From positions 62,001-126,000 of the forward strand of contig NZ_FOGE01000007.1 in assembly GCF_900111125.1 (NCBI RefSeq): a stretch of 64,000 nt of DNA, read 5' to 3'. Position numbers and translations under genes: made by a program. This document shows, piece after piece, positions 1 through 7,788 of the stretch. This stretch comes from Sphingobium sp. YR768 (lineage in GTDB: Bacteria > Pseudomonadota > Alphaproteobacteria > Sphingomonadales > Sphingomonadaceae). The notes below the pieces were generated by a model. That model had not been told where the DNA came from. It did not search any database and saw only the letters and a program-made list of their open reading frames with translations. How positions within the stretch are numbered: the first letter of the stretch is position 1; every line of letters begins with the position of its first letter.

Positions 1-2
1 TC

Positions 3-1154
3 CTGGGTAAGCTCATCAAGAAGACGCTCTATGTCGGGGCCTTCGCCTTCATCATCGGCAATTTCAGCACGCTGGCCGATATCATTTTCCGAAGCTTCTC
101 GGGCCTGGGCATCACGGCGGGCGGCGGCGGGGTATCCGCGGATGACCTGATGCACCCCGGCGCGATCGCCGGCACCGGCTTCACCGCCGCGCATCCGCTG
201 CTCGATCAGGTCACGGAAATGTCGGGATTCCCCGAGTTTTTCGGCAACTTCCTCAGTATCGCGGCGCTGCTCATTTGCTGGCTGTTGGTGGTGCTGGCCT
301 TCTTCATCCTCGCTATCCAGCTTTTTATCACCATCCTGGAGTTCAAGCTGACCGCGCTCGCCGGGTTCGTGCTGGTGCCGTTCGCGCTGTGGAACAAGAC
401 CAGCTTTCTCGCCGAACGGGTGCTGGGCAACGTCATGTCGTCCGGCATCAAGGTCATGGTGCTCGCCGTCATCCTCGGCATCGGCACCAATCTGTTCGGT
501 GAACTGACGGCCCTTGTCGGTAGCGAGCCGGAGATTGCCGAGGCGCTGAGCCTGCTCATGGGCGCGCTCACCCTGTTCGGGCTTGGCATCTTCGGTCCCG
601 GCATCGCGTCCGGCCTGGTCTCGGGCGCACCCCAGCTTGGCGCGGGCGCTGCCGTAGGCACGGTCGCAGGCGCGGCCCTTGCCACGGGCGGAGCGGCCAT
701 GCTCAGCGCGCGCGGCGCAATGGCAGCCGGTCACGGCGGCATGGGGGCGATCAAGGCCGGAACCGCGATGGGATCGGCTGCCTCGACAACGTATCGGCTC
801 GGGCAGGAAACATCCGGTAACGCGAGCATCGGTGCTGGTCTCGGCGGCATGGCGACGGCCGCTGGCGGCGCTGCATCGCAGGGGATGAAAGCCGCGGCAT
901 CGCGCATCGCCAGTCCACTTCGCGAAAGCGCCGCACGCGGTCAGCAAGCGGCGTGGAACGCGGGCCGCACGACGCCCGCTCCCGCGACATCAAACGCTTC
1001 CGGTGCGAGCACACCCGATAGCGCCCCCGCATGGGCGCGCAACCTGCGCGCGCAGCAGGCCGCGCGTCACCACCGCCACATGGCGATGCAGACCATCAAG
1101 GACGGCGATCGTCCCGGCTCCGCCGCCAATCCCAACCTCAGCGACAAGGAGTAA
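3..1154 (+). CDS. trbL: TrbL, conjugative type IV secretion inner-membrane protein (5' end outside window)
   Basis: TrbL/VirB6-type polytopic protein of the mating-pair-formation channel. The reading frame is open from base 3, so the start lies outside the window. About five hydrophobic segments are visible, among them IAALLICWLLVVLAFFILA and LSLLMGALTLFGLGIFG. They are followed by a long Ala/Gly-rich C-terminal half, which is usual for TrbL and probably cytoplasmic or periplasmic. The stop at 1152-1154 directly abuts the GTG of trbF. Gene order L-F-G-I is the canonical trb order, which supports the call more strongly than the low-complexity sequence itself. Confidence 0.88.
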   Translation: MGKLIKKTLYVGAFAFIIGNFSTLADIIFRSFSGLGITAGGGGVSADDLMHPGAIAGTGFTAAHPLLDQVTEMSGFPEFFGNFLSIAALLICWLLVVLAFFILAIQLFITILEFKLTALAGFVLVPFALWNKTSFLAERVLGNVMSSGIKVMVLAVILGIGTNLFGELTALVGSEPEIAEALSLLMGALTLFGLGIFGPGIASGLVSGAPQLGAGAAVGTVAGAALATGGAAMLSARGAMAAGHGGMGAIKAGTAMGSAASTTYRLGQETSGNASIGAGLGGMATAAGGAASQGMKAAASRIASPLRESAARGQQAAWNAGRTTPAPATSNASGASTPDSAPAWARNLRAQQAARHHRHMAMQTIKDGDRPGSAANPNLSDKE

Positions 1155-2006
1155 GTGCTCATGTTCTTTAAGCGATCCATCCAGCGCTACGGGCATAGCC
1201 CGCAATCGGAAACCCCTTACCAGCGCGCGGGCCAGCTCTGGGACGAGCGTATCGGCTCCGTCCGCGTGCAGGCAAAGAACTGGCGGCTGGTCGCGTTCGG
1301 CTGCCTGGGCCTGACCGGCGTTCTGATCGGTTCCAACGTCTGGCAGTCGATGCAGAGCCGCGTCGCGCCTTATGTGGTCGAGGTCGATCGGCTGGGTGAG
1401 GCGCGCAGCGTCGCGCCCGCGATCCAGAACTACCAACCCACGGACGGTCAGGTCGCATGGCATCTCGGGCGGTTCATATCGAATGTGCGGTCCGTTTCCA
1501 CCGACCCCGTTCTGGTCAAGCGCAACTGGCTCGACGCCTATGACTTCTCCAGTGATCGCGCCGCGATCTTCCTCAACGAATATGCCCGCAGCAACGACCC
1601 GTTCGCCGGGATCGGCCAGCGCAGCGTATCGGTGCAGGTGACGAGCGTCGTTCGTGCATCCGACACCAGCTTTCAGGTCAAATGGTCCGAGAGCATCTAC
1701 GAACGGGGCAGCCTGGCGAAGACCGAACGCTGGACCGCCATGCTGACCGTGATGCTTCGGCCGCCCAAGACCGCCGATGCGCTGCGCAAGAACCCGCTGG
1801 GCCTGTTCGTGAACGCGATCGACTGGGCGCGCGAACTGGAGGGCCAGCCCGCATCGTCGGGCCAGCAAGGGCAACGGCCACAAGCGGAGATTGCGCTTGC
1901 ACCCTCAGCGTCGACGCCCGCGCAGCCAGCACCTGCCGCGCCGGCCATCGCGGACGCTGCGCCGCTCCCGGCAGCTCCCGGCAGCGCCCGCCAGTCCCAC
2001 CAATGA
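1155..2006 (+). CDS. trbF: TrbF, VirB8-like T4SS inner-membrane protein
   Basis: VirB8-family scaffold of the trb conjugation channel, 283 aa from a GTG at 1155; an in-frame ATG at 1161 is an alternative start. It has a short cytoplasmic N-terminus, one transmembrane segment near residues 48-66 (LVAFGCLGLTGVLIG) and a periplasmic domain with the typical start PYVVEVDRLGEA. The last 60 residues are Ala/Pro-rich. It begins immediately after the trbL stop and is followed after 15 bases by trbG, so it is translated from the same operon. Confidence 0.9.
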   Translation: MLMFFKRSIQRYGHSPQSETPYQRAGQLWDERIGSVRVQAKNWRLVAFGCLGLTGVLIGSNVWQSMQSRVAPYVVEVDRLGEARSVAPAIQNYQPTDGQVAWHLGRFISNVRSVSTDPVLVKRNWLDAYDFSSDRAAIFLNEYARSNDPFAGIGQRSVSVQVTSVVRASDTSFQVKWSESIYERGSLAKTERWTAMLTVMLRPPKTADALRKNPLGLFVNAIDWARELEGQPASSGQQGQRPQAEIALAPSASTPAQPAPAAPAIADAAPLPAAPGSARQSHQ

Positions 2007-2021
2007 AGGAGAACCTGGACA

Positions 2022-2990
2022 ATGACCCGGACCATGTTCCTGTGCGCCTCGACGCTGGCGCTTGCCGCCTGTGCGGGCAAGACACCGCCGCCCGCGATCA
2101 GCTATGACGCTGCCGAGTTCCGGCCCGCCGCAATCGAGGCCGAGCCGCCCCGGCCGGTCGAGATCGTCGAACAGCCGGTGCCGCTACCGCTCCCCGGCCA
2201 GCTTCAGCCCCCGCCATCGGTGAAGGGCGAGACGCGCGCGCCAACCGCGCGGATCGAGGCGGCAAACCGCGCCGCCACGCGCGAACCGTCGAGCGCGGGC
2301 TACATCAACGCCGTGCAGGTCTATCCGTGGACCGAAGGCGCGCTGTACCGGCTTTACACCGCCCCAGAGCGTGTCAGCGACATCGCGTTGCAGGCCGGCG
2401 AGAAGCTGGTCGCGGTATCGGCCGGCGATACGGTCCGCTGGATCATTGGCGATACGATCAGCGGCGCGGGCGATGCGGCGCGCGTGCATGTCCTGGTGAA
2501 GCCCTTCGCCCCCGGCCTTGTCACGAACATGGTCATCACGACCGACCGTCGCGCCTATCACCTCGCGCTGGAAAGTACCGATGCGACCGCGATGGCGGCG
2601 ATAAGCTGGACCTATCCGCAGGACCGGCTGGAGGCCTTGCGCGGACAGAATGCCCGTGCCGAACAGGCGCGGCCGGCGGCGGAGAATGTCGCGCTCACCA
2701 ACCTGCGCTTTCGCTACGAGATCAGCGGCGATAGCCCGCCGTGGCGGCCGGTCCGCGCCTGGGACGGCGGCAAGAAGGTCTATATCGAGTTCCCCGGCCG
2801 GCTCGATCAGGGCGAAGCGCCGCCGCTGTTCGTCGTGGGGCCGCTGGGCGACACGCAACTGGTGAACTACCGCGTCAGCGGCAACCACTATATCGTCGAT
2901 CGCCTGTTCGCGGCGGCCGAGCTTCGCCTTGGCGAGAAGCCGCAGCAGGTCGTGCGGATTGCCCGCACGGACGGGAGGGCGCGCAAATGA
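2022..2990 (+). CDS. trbG: TrbG, VirB9-like T4SS outer-membrane complex protein
   Basis: VirB9/TrbG family periplasmic component, 322 aa. The N-terminus is a signal peptide ending in LALAAC with Cys17, a lipobox-like site, so it may be lipid-anchored. The Pro-rich linker (PLPLPGQLQPPPS) is followed by the family's beta-rich domains, with recognisable stretches VQVYPWTEGALYRLYTAPERVSDI near residue 100 (two motifs) and VYIEFPG near residue 249. The stop overlaps the trbI start by four bases (ATGA), which indicates translational coupling. Confidence 0.92.
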   Translation: MTRTMFLCASTLALAACAGKTPPPAISYDAAEFRPAAIEAEPPRPVEIVEQPVPLPLPGQLQPPPSVKGETRAPTARIEAANRAATREPSSAGYINAVQVYPWTEGALYRLYTAPERVSDIALQAGEKLVAVSAGDTVRWIIGDTISGAGDAARVHVLVKPFAPGLVTNMVITTDRRAYHLALESTDATAMAAISWTYPQDRLEALRGQNARAEQARPAAENVALTNLRFRYEISGDSPPWRPVRAWDGGKKVYIEFPGRLDQGEAPPLFVVGPLGDTQLVNYRVSGNHYIVDRLFAAAELRLGEKPQQVVRIARTDGRARK

Positions 2991-4309
2991 GCGCGGCCCC
3001 GATCCCGCCCGTCGATCCGGACGCGCCCGAACGCACGCCACCCACCGCAACGGTGCCGGAATCTGCGCCGCCATCCAAAGCCCCGCCAGAAACGCTCGTG
3101 CTGCGCGCGGCACCGCGCCGTGTCGTCCGCTTCCGGCGCGGCGTCATCATCGGCGGCGCGGCGGCCAGCTCGCTCGCCATCGCCGGCGTCGCTTGGATGG
3201 GGCTGGGACCGAAGACGCTCCATATCATTAGCGCCGCCGACGAGCGCGCGGTCAGTGATCGCAAGACGCCCGCCGATGCCGTGGCGAACCTTCCCGGCAA
3301 TTATGGCGAGGTCGCGCCCGGGACGCCGATCCTGGGCGCTCCGCTCCCCGGCGATCTCGGGCGGCCCATTCTCGACCGCCAGCGCCAGCTTGAGGCCGGC
3401 GGCGGCGTGGCCGGCGATAGCGCGATGCCGCCTGCCATGACGCCGCAGGAGCAGGCGGCCGAAGCCGAACGGCAGCGTATCGCGGCGCAGGCGGCACAAG
3501 CGCGAGAGGCCGGCGTGATGGTGCAATCGTCCGGTAGCGCGGCCGCAGCGGTCTCCGCTCCAGGGCCGGCAGGTGCGGAAGCGACAGGCGCGATCCCTGC
3601 GACAGGTGAACCGGCTCAAACAGACCGGCTCGCGCTGGACCCGGAGCGCGACCAGAACAATCAGCAACGAAAGCTGGACTTCGTTGGGCAATCCGCATCG
3701 GGCGGTATCTACAACGCCCATGCGCTCCAGACCCCGGCATCGCCGCATCAGGTGATGGCGGGCAGCGTGATCGCGGCGAGCCTGCTTATTGGCCTCAACT
3801 CCGATCTTCCCGGCATGGCTGTGGCGCAGGTGACGGAGAATGTGTTCGACACGGTGACGGGCCGGACGCTGTTGATCCCGCAGGGCTCGCGTCTGATCGG
3901 TAGCTACGATAGCGTCGTGGCGTTCGGGCAGAGCCGTGCGCTGCTGGTCTGGCAGCGGATCATCCTGCCCGACGGCAGTTCTATCCAGATCGAAAATCTG
4001 CCCGCGACCGATGCGGCGGGCTATGCCGGCCTGTCCGACAAGGTGGATTATCACACCTGGCGCTTGCTCAAGGGCGTAGCGCTATCGACCCTTCTGGGCG
4101 TCGGCACGGAATTGTCGATCGGGGACAATGAGAGCGACCTTGTGCGGGCGCTCCGCCAGTCAACCCAGCAGTCCGCCAATCAAGCCGGCCAGCAGATCGT
4201 CTCCAAGAACCTCAATATCCAGCCCACTATTACCGTCCGTCCCGGATGGCCGCTCCGCGTGATTGTTCACAAGGACTTGATTTTGCGGTCGTGGGTGGGC
4301 GCTCGTTGA
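2987..4309 (+). CDS. trbI: TrbI, VirB10-like T4SS protein
   Basis: VirB10/TrbI family protein, 440 aa, spanning inner and outer membranes in the conjugation channel. The start at 2987 is chosen because it overlaps the trbG stop as ATGA; a longer open frame upstream lies inside trbG. It shows a cytoplasmic Pro-rich N-terminus, one transmembrane segment near residues 48-66 (GVIIGGAAASSLAIAGVAW), a periplasmic Ala/Gln-rich linker, and the conserved C-terminal barrel domain with the motif IPQGSRLIGSYDS and the ending RPGWPLRVIVHKDLIL. It is the last recognisable trb gene here. Confidence 0.93.
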   Translation: MSAAPIPPVDPDAPERTPPTATVPESAPPSKAPPETLVLRAAPRRVVRFRRGVIIGGAAASSLAIAGVAWMGLGPKTLHIISAADERAVSDRKTPADAVANLPGNYGEVAPGTPILGAPLPGDLGRPILDRQRQLEAGGGVAGDSAMPPAMTPQEQAAEAERQRIAAQAAQAREAGVMVQSSGSAAAAVSAPGPAGAEATGAIPATGEPAQTDRLALDPERDQNNQQRKLDFVGQSASGGIYNAHALQTPASPHQVMAGSVIAASLLIGLNSDLPGMAVAQVTENVFDTVTGRTLLIPQGSRLIGSYDSVVAFGQSRALLVWQRIILPDGSSIQIENLPATDAAGYAGLSDKVDYHTWRLLKGVALSTLLGVGTELSIGDNESDLVRALRQSTQQSANQAGQQIVSKNLNIQPTITVRPGWPLRVIVHKDLILRSWVGAR

Positions 4310-4324
4310 ACAGGAGAAGCCACC

Positions 4325-4546
4325 ATGCTCAAACTCGCCAAGCTCCCTGACCGCACCCCCGTCAAGATCGGTATCACGGTCACGCCCGACCTTGCTCATG
4401 CGCTTGCCGACTATACCGCGCTCTATAACCGCGCCTATTCCGACAAGGCAGAGGTGGCAGATCTTATCCCGGCCATGCTCGAATCCTTCCTCGCCAGTGA
4501 CCGGGCTTTTGCCAAGGCGCGTAAGGAAGCGGAGGTGACGCCATGA
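4325..4546 (+). CDS. DUF2274 protein
   Basis: Small 73-aa protein matching my memory of DUF2274, which is nearly always found just after trbI in alphaproteobacterial conjugative elements. It begins MLKLAKLPDRTPVKI and is otherwise mainly helical. The gene starts 15 bases after trbI with GGAGAAG as ribosome site, and its stop overlaps the next start (ATGA). The function is unknown; position suggests an accessory role in transfer or element maintenance. Confidence 0.85.
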   Translation: MLKLAKLPDRTPVKIGITVTPDLAHALADYTALYNRAYSDKAEVADLIPAMLESFLASDRAFAKARKEAEVTP

Positions 4547-4857
4547 TGCGCCGTCGCGTGATCGGTCGGTTCAAGCGGTCGAAGCAGGGCGGATGGGAAG
4601 GCGAAATCAATACGCTCTCCCTCCAGCGCCAAATCCGTTTGGTGCCCAATGATGATCGGCTGAACGACAGAGCGCCCGCCTTCCGGGTGATGCTGGGCTG
4701 GCAACACATCGGAGATGCATGGGAACGAACGTCGCGCAGCGATCCCCCGCGTGACTACTGGCGGGTCAGGATCGATGATCCGCTATGCCCGATCGATGGA
4801 GTATTGTTTGCGGATGAGGAGAAGGGGACAGCTCATCTCACATGGGAGCTACGATAG
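4543..4857 (+). CDS. DUF736 family protein
   Basis: DUF736-type protein, 104 aa. It keeps the family pattern of an N-terminal strand IGRFKRSKQGGWEGEI, the middle APAFRVMLG, a Trp (AWERTSR), and the terminal DYWRVRIDDP followed by a strand. DUF736 proteins are small beta-rich proteins typical of alphaproteobacterial plasmids and ICEs, with no known activity. The start overlaps the DUF2274 stop; ATG at 4546 is an equally good start. A second, larger DUF736 gene lies at 36066. Confidence 0.8.
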   Translation: MMRRRVIGRFKRSKQGGWEGEINTLSLQRQIRLVPNDDRLNDRAPAFRVMLGWQHIGDAWERTSRSDPPRDYWRVRIDDPLCPIDGVLFADEEKGTAHLTWELR

Positions 4858-5105
4858 TCATGATCCGCAAAGTCAAATCGGAAGCTTCGGTCTATGCCTC
4901 GACCGATATGGTCGTGGCGTCGCCACTCGCCGTACGAGTTCCACAGGCCGTTGCCATGCTCGGGATCAGTCGGTCGAAACTTTATGAATTTATTCAGTCG
5001 GGTGAGATCGAGATCGTCAAAATAGGGCGAGCTACTTTACTCCCGGTAGACGGTCTTGGACGGTTCCTAGAGAAGCACCGAAACATCCAGAATCCTGACG
5101 CATGA
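4842..5105 (+). CDS. Excisionase-like helix-turn-helix protein
   Basis: 87 aa from ATG 4842, or 81 aa from ATG 4860. The core AVRVPQAVAMLGISRSKLYEFIQSGEIEIVKIGR is the winged helix-turn-helix of the excisionase/MerR (HTH_17) type: helix 2 ISRSKLYE, then a wing with a basic residue. Such proteins direct excision of integrative elements or regulate transfer genes. It is the last gene before the AT-rich scar region and overlaps the end of the DUF736 gene by 16 bases if the first ATG is used. Whether it acts as a true Xis cannot be told without a partner integrase, and none is present in the window. Confidence 0.75.
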   Translation: MGATIVMIRKVKSEASVYASTDMVVASPLAVRVPQAVAMLGISRSKLYEFIQSGEIEIVKIGRATLLPVDGLGRFLEKHRNIQNPDA

Positions 5106-5532
5106 AGCGCGTCCGGCGCACCGGGTGACATCAGATTCAGCGGCGATGTGGGATTGAGCGGAGGTATGGCTCAGGTTCGGTAGGCTTGGCACCACCCTGG
5201 CATCGCTCTTTTTTGGAATTCTGCGAGTATTTCGGGCGCAAAATCAAGGTCCATGCTTATGATCCTCACACACTGACCGGCAGGTGGGACGATATGCCGA
5301 TCCCGAGCGGCTGGCCCGAGAAATAGGATCGACTTGTCAGTGGTGGAATCTAACCGATTCTCTCTGTGGATTTGTTCCGCGCCGAGAGGCGCTGTTGAAT
5401 AATCAGAATGCTCTCGAATAATCGTAATAATCGATCACCGCCGTCCAGCGATGTCCGGGCAAAGCCATGGACGATGTGTGGACCAAACCAACCATTTGGC
5501 TCAAAAAATATCTACTAAGTTATTGATTTTGC
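5106..5532. other. AT-richer intergenic scar next to tRNA fragment
   Basis: No complete gene is supported. The frame from 5129 to the TAG at 5324-5326 is open and reads like a protein C-terminus (ending DDMPIPSGWPEK) but has no start codon, so it may be a gene remnant. From about 5395 the base composition turns AT-rich, and the heptamer AATAATC occurs three times (about 5399, 5417 and 5427). Repeats of this kind beside an attachment site could be integrase or excisionase arm sites; this is inference. Confidence 0.45.
5129..5326 (+). pseudogene. Possible protein C-terminal remnant
   Basis: Frame open from just after a TGA at 5126 to a TAG at 5324, without ATG, GTG or TTG placed behind a ribosome site. 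The last part reads FLEFCEYFGRKIKVHAYD and then PHTLTGRWDDMPIPSGW, which has a protein-like composition. I do not recognise the family. It sits between the excisionase-like gene and the tRNA fragment, so it may be what is left of a gene deleted during element integration. Confidence 0.25.
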
Positions 5533-5762
5533 TGGTGACCCCTACGGGAATCGAACCCGTGTTTCAGCCGTGAGAGGGCCAGCTCATGCGCGTAGCGCGG
5601 CGAGCCGATGCCGGGATGCTCCGCGACTACGCGATAAGCCTCTTCGAGTGCTGTTACGAAGCTGAGTGCGATGTCCAGCCCGGCCTCGCGCGCATAATGG
5701 TCGATGGCGTCTTCGACGTCGCGATGAGCCTTGTCGCGGGGGACGACCCGCTTGACGGTCAT
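5520..5762 (-). pseudogene. parE: ParE toxin, C-terminus replaced by tRNA-derived sequence
   Basis: RelE/ParE-superfamily toxin reading frame of 80 codons. The first 60 residues fit ParE (helical pair around DVEDAIDHYAREAG, then VVAEHPGIGSPRYAHEL). The family normally continues with a strand region of the type WPVKRFPYLVFY and ends near residue 95-100. Here the homology stops at the boundary with the tRNA 3' fragment, and the last 18 or so codons are translated from that tRNA sequence. The start overlaps the parD stop as ATGA. The toxin is therefore probably inactive, since the C-terminal strands and catalytic/binding residues are missing. Confidence 0.75.
5533..5580 (-). tRNA. 3' half of a tRNA (tRNA-Glu-like), likely att site remnant
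   Basis: On the minus strand the sequence has a complete T arm (stem ACGGG, loop TTCGATT, stem CCCGT), the acceptor 3' strand AGGGGTC, discriminator A and an encoded CCA at 5535-5533. Upstream is the anticodon loop CTCTCAC, whose CTC would be a glutamate anticodon, and the 3' strand of the anticodon stem. The D arm and 5' acceptor strand are absent; parE sequence takes their place. A 3' tRNA half is what integrase-mediated insertion into a tRNA gene leaves at the far end of an element. Identity as Glu is likely, not certain. Confidence 0.75.
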
Positions 5763-5992
5763 GCAGCGCGGCGAGCCCGCGCGCGTAGCCCCTCGAAATA
5801 GTCGTCATCCGCCGGGGCGCCCGGCGCCGATTCAGCGCCGTCGAGCAACAACCCTCGCAGCCGCTGGCGGTCCTGATCCTTGCGGATCAGTTCGCGCACA
5901 TATTCGCTGCTCGTACCGTAGCCGCGTCCCAAGACTTGTTCGTCCACGAAAGCCTTGAGGGTGTCAGGCAACGAAATGTTCATCGTGCTCAT
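5759..5992 (-). CDS. parD: ParD antitoxin
   Basis: 77-aa ribbon-helix-helix antitoxin. MNISLPDTLKAFVDEQV is the DNA-binding strand and first helix, YGTSSEYVRELIRKDQ the second helix, and the acidic tail (SAPGAPADDDYFEGL) is the toxin-binding part. It may start at ATG 5992 or at the internal ATG 5983. The stop overlaps the parE start, as usual for parDE. With the toxin truncated, the antitoxin may persist only as a regulator or as an anti-addiction factor. Confidence 0.88.
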   Translation of the reverse strand: MSTMNISLPDTLKAFVDEQVLGRGYGTSSEYVRELIRKDQDRQRLRGLLLDGAESAPGAPADDDYFEGLRARARRAA

Positions 5993-6100
5993 AGTCGGCA
6001 ATATAGCCGGTTTGGCAAAATTTGGCAAGATGGGTGCGTCACGCAATGGGTTGGCGGCGTGCTTTTGATCATGAACCAATTCACGAATGATGGCACACTG

Positions 6101-6166
6101 ACAATAGTGGTGAATGGCGCCGAGATGCTCACGCGCTTCCGGCGTGAAGATAATGGAATGGCACAT
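6101..6166 (-). pseudogene. N-terminal fragment of a second RelE/ParE-like toxin
   Basis: The frame from ATG 6166 begins MCHSIIFTPEAREHLGAIHHY, matching the first strand and helix of RelE/ParE toxins (usual form IIFTPEA..HL..LY.YI). Similarity is lost after about 22 residues, and the frame then runs in phase into the parD start region. It lies directly after the antitoxin remnant at 6169, with the usual tight spacing. It looks like a decayed toxin-antitoxin pair next to the parDE pair. Confidence 0.45.
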
Positions 6167-6168
6167 GT

Positions 6169-6312
6169 TCAGCCGTGCCTGGCGGCCCGTTCGTGGCGTT
6201 CGGCCAGTCCGGTGCGCACGTCTTCGAGAGAAATCCCCCCGCGAGGCATCGGCCTTGCAGGGGGTATAGGCAGGCGCGACCGCGTTGCGCAGCCATTGCT
6301 CACAGCCCGGCC
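6169..6312 (-). pseudogene. Frameshifted antitoxin remnant
   Basis: Two frames join to give an antitoxin-like tail: EQWLRNAVAPAYTPCKADAS in one frame, then RGISLEDVRTGLAERHERAA in the other, ending at a TGA three bases before the toxin fragment's ATG. The frame switch falls at the run of six C (6235-6240, G on the coding strand), so a one-base indel in a homopolymer explains it. I recall proteobacterial RelE/ParE-partner antitoxins with the pattern WLR..V.PAYD..KADPSRG.S, but no exact family name is claimed. Confidence 0.45.
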
Positions 6313-6624
6313 CTACGCCTGAAGCGCGCGCAACCCGTGGGCAATGACCTAGCTCTCGCTGGCATATCCGCCCGACGCCACCTTGGCGTGGACCTGTGCC
6401 GGCTGTCGTGCGGCAGCGCCACACTGAACTGTTCAATTGTCCGCATGAATCAGCGCTTGTTATGGATCTGATTTGATCTGTTTCGCGCGCGCCTGAAAGG
6501 CCGTGCGCGCCCTCGAAACTCGCCCAAATCGCCATAGAGTATCCGATCACGAGAATCGATGCAGCCTGACGGAGGAGAGCGGGAAGGGGACAGGAGGATT
6601 GTCCGGTTATCCCAAGAGGTGCCC
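6313..6624. promoter_or_regulatory. Leader/promoter region of the methyltransferase-helicase unit
   Basis: No gene supported. The region separates leftward toxin-antitoxin genes from the rightward accessory block. It ends in a purine-rich tract at 6571-6597 (GGAGGAGAGCGGGAAGGGGA, then CAGGAGG) about 28 bases before the ATG at 6625. Similar tracts precede several other accessory transcription units in this window, suggesting a shared leader. Confidence 0.4.
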
Positions 6625-7740
6625 ATGAACTTGCCCCAGCTTGCCCTATCGCAGACCCGAGACAGCGCTGCATGCCTGTCCGACGTCGCCCGCACTCTTT
6701 GCCACCGCCTGCGCAACGGTGCTGCCGTCAGTCGCCAGGGCCTCAAGCGATTGATGACCGAGGCTTTCGGCGACGACGATGCCGGCGGCCTATGGTCGAT
6801 GCGCGACGCCTATGACGCATTGGAAACCGCGCAGGTCCTGCTTTTTGCCGATCCGGAGAACCCGCTCCTGGGCGGCACGCCGGCCGACATTTTCGAACGC
6901 CTGCGGCAGTTCGAGCGCGGCTTGCCAACCCAGACCTACCGTTCGGAAAAGCAGGTCGATCTCCAGCAGTTCAGCACGCCGATCACCCTGGCCTGGCTCG
7001 TGGCCATGGCGGCGCGCTGCGGACCGGACGATATGCTGCTTGAACCCTCGGCCGGCACCGGCATGCTGGCGGTCCACGGCCTGCGGGCGGGCGCGCATCT
7101 GCTTCTCAACGAACATGATCCGGCCCGCGCCGACCTCCTGTCCCACAATCTCGGCCAGATCGTCACGCGCCATGATGGCGAACATATCCATGATCTGCTG
7201 ATCAGCGAGCGGCAGCCGACGCTGGTGCTGATCAACCCGCCCTTCAGCCGCAGCAACGGACGCGGGATCGACCGCCATGCCGGCGCGCGCCATCTGCGCG
7301 CGGCTCTGGCCTCTCTCGCGCCGGGCGGGCGATGCGTCGCCATCATGCCGACCAGCTTCTCACCCGAGGGCTCGGCAGCACTTGGCTATAATGCCGTCGC
7401 CGAACTTGTGCCGCCCCGTGTCGAACTTACCATTTCGGGCAGTCCCTACGCCAGGCATGGCACGGGGATCGATATAAGGTTGCTGGTCTTCGACAAGGGA
7501 TGGACCGGCACGCCCGAGCGCCATTTCGCCAGTGATATCGACGCTGCGCTGCGCCTCGTGCTTGCCATGCCCGATCGGCTCGATCCCATGGAGCCGCCGC
7601 CGCTCGCCCCGCCGCCGGCCGTCGCTACGCCCCGTTCACTTGTCCCGGCCGCCCCATCGCCCGCCATGCTCTTCGCGCGCATGAATGGCCAAAGGCTTGC
7701 GCCACCCTCACGGATCGCCGCCACGGCGGATGAGGCGTGA
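6625..7740 (+). CDS. SAM-dependent DNA methyltransferase domain protein
   Basis: 371-aa methyltransferase-type protein. SAM-binding motif I is LLEPSAGTGMLAV (residues 138-150), and the catalytic amino-methyltransferase motif is NPPF (204-207), as in N6-adenine or N4-cytosine enzymes. The start at 6625 follows AAGAGGT and aligns with the family start (NLPQLALSQTRD). In many plasmid homologues that I recall, this domain is fused to a strawberry-notch helicase. Here a TGA at 7738-7740 separates them while the frame continues in phase. It may modify element DNA or mark it against host restriction. Confidence 0.8.
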   Translation: MNLPQLALSQTRDSAACLSDVARTLCHRLRNGAAVSRQGLKRLMTEAFGDDDAGGLWSMRDAYDALETAQVLLFADPENPLLGGTPADIFERLRQFERGLPTQTYRSEKQVDLQQFSTPITLAWLVAMAARCGPDDMLLEPSAGTGMLAVHGLRAGAHLLLNEHDPARADLLSHNLGQIVTRHDGEHIHDLLISERQPTLVLINPPFSRSNGRGIDRHAGARHLRAALASLAPGGRCVAIMPTSFSPEGSAALGYNAVAELVPPRVELTISGSPYARHGTGIDIRLLVFDKGWTGTPERHFASDIDAALRLVLAMPDRLDPMEPPPLAPPPAVATPRSLVPAAPSPAMLFARMNGQRLAPPSRIAATADEA

Positions 7741-7788
7741 CCGATCAGCTATGCCGCACACCAGACGCCGCTTGCGCCTGGCGAGACC

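Noticed and set aside
990..1883. 297-codon minus-strand frame
   Set aside because: Antisense to trbL and trbF; trb order and motifs fix the coding strand.
2741..2986. Longer N-terminus for TrbI
   Set aside because: The upstream part lies inside trbG in another frame. The ATGA overlap at 2987 gives the family's normal start.
5533..5580. Complete functional tRNA gene
   Set aside because: Only the 3' half is present. The D arm and 5' acceptor strand cannot be found; parE sequence occupies that place.
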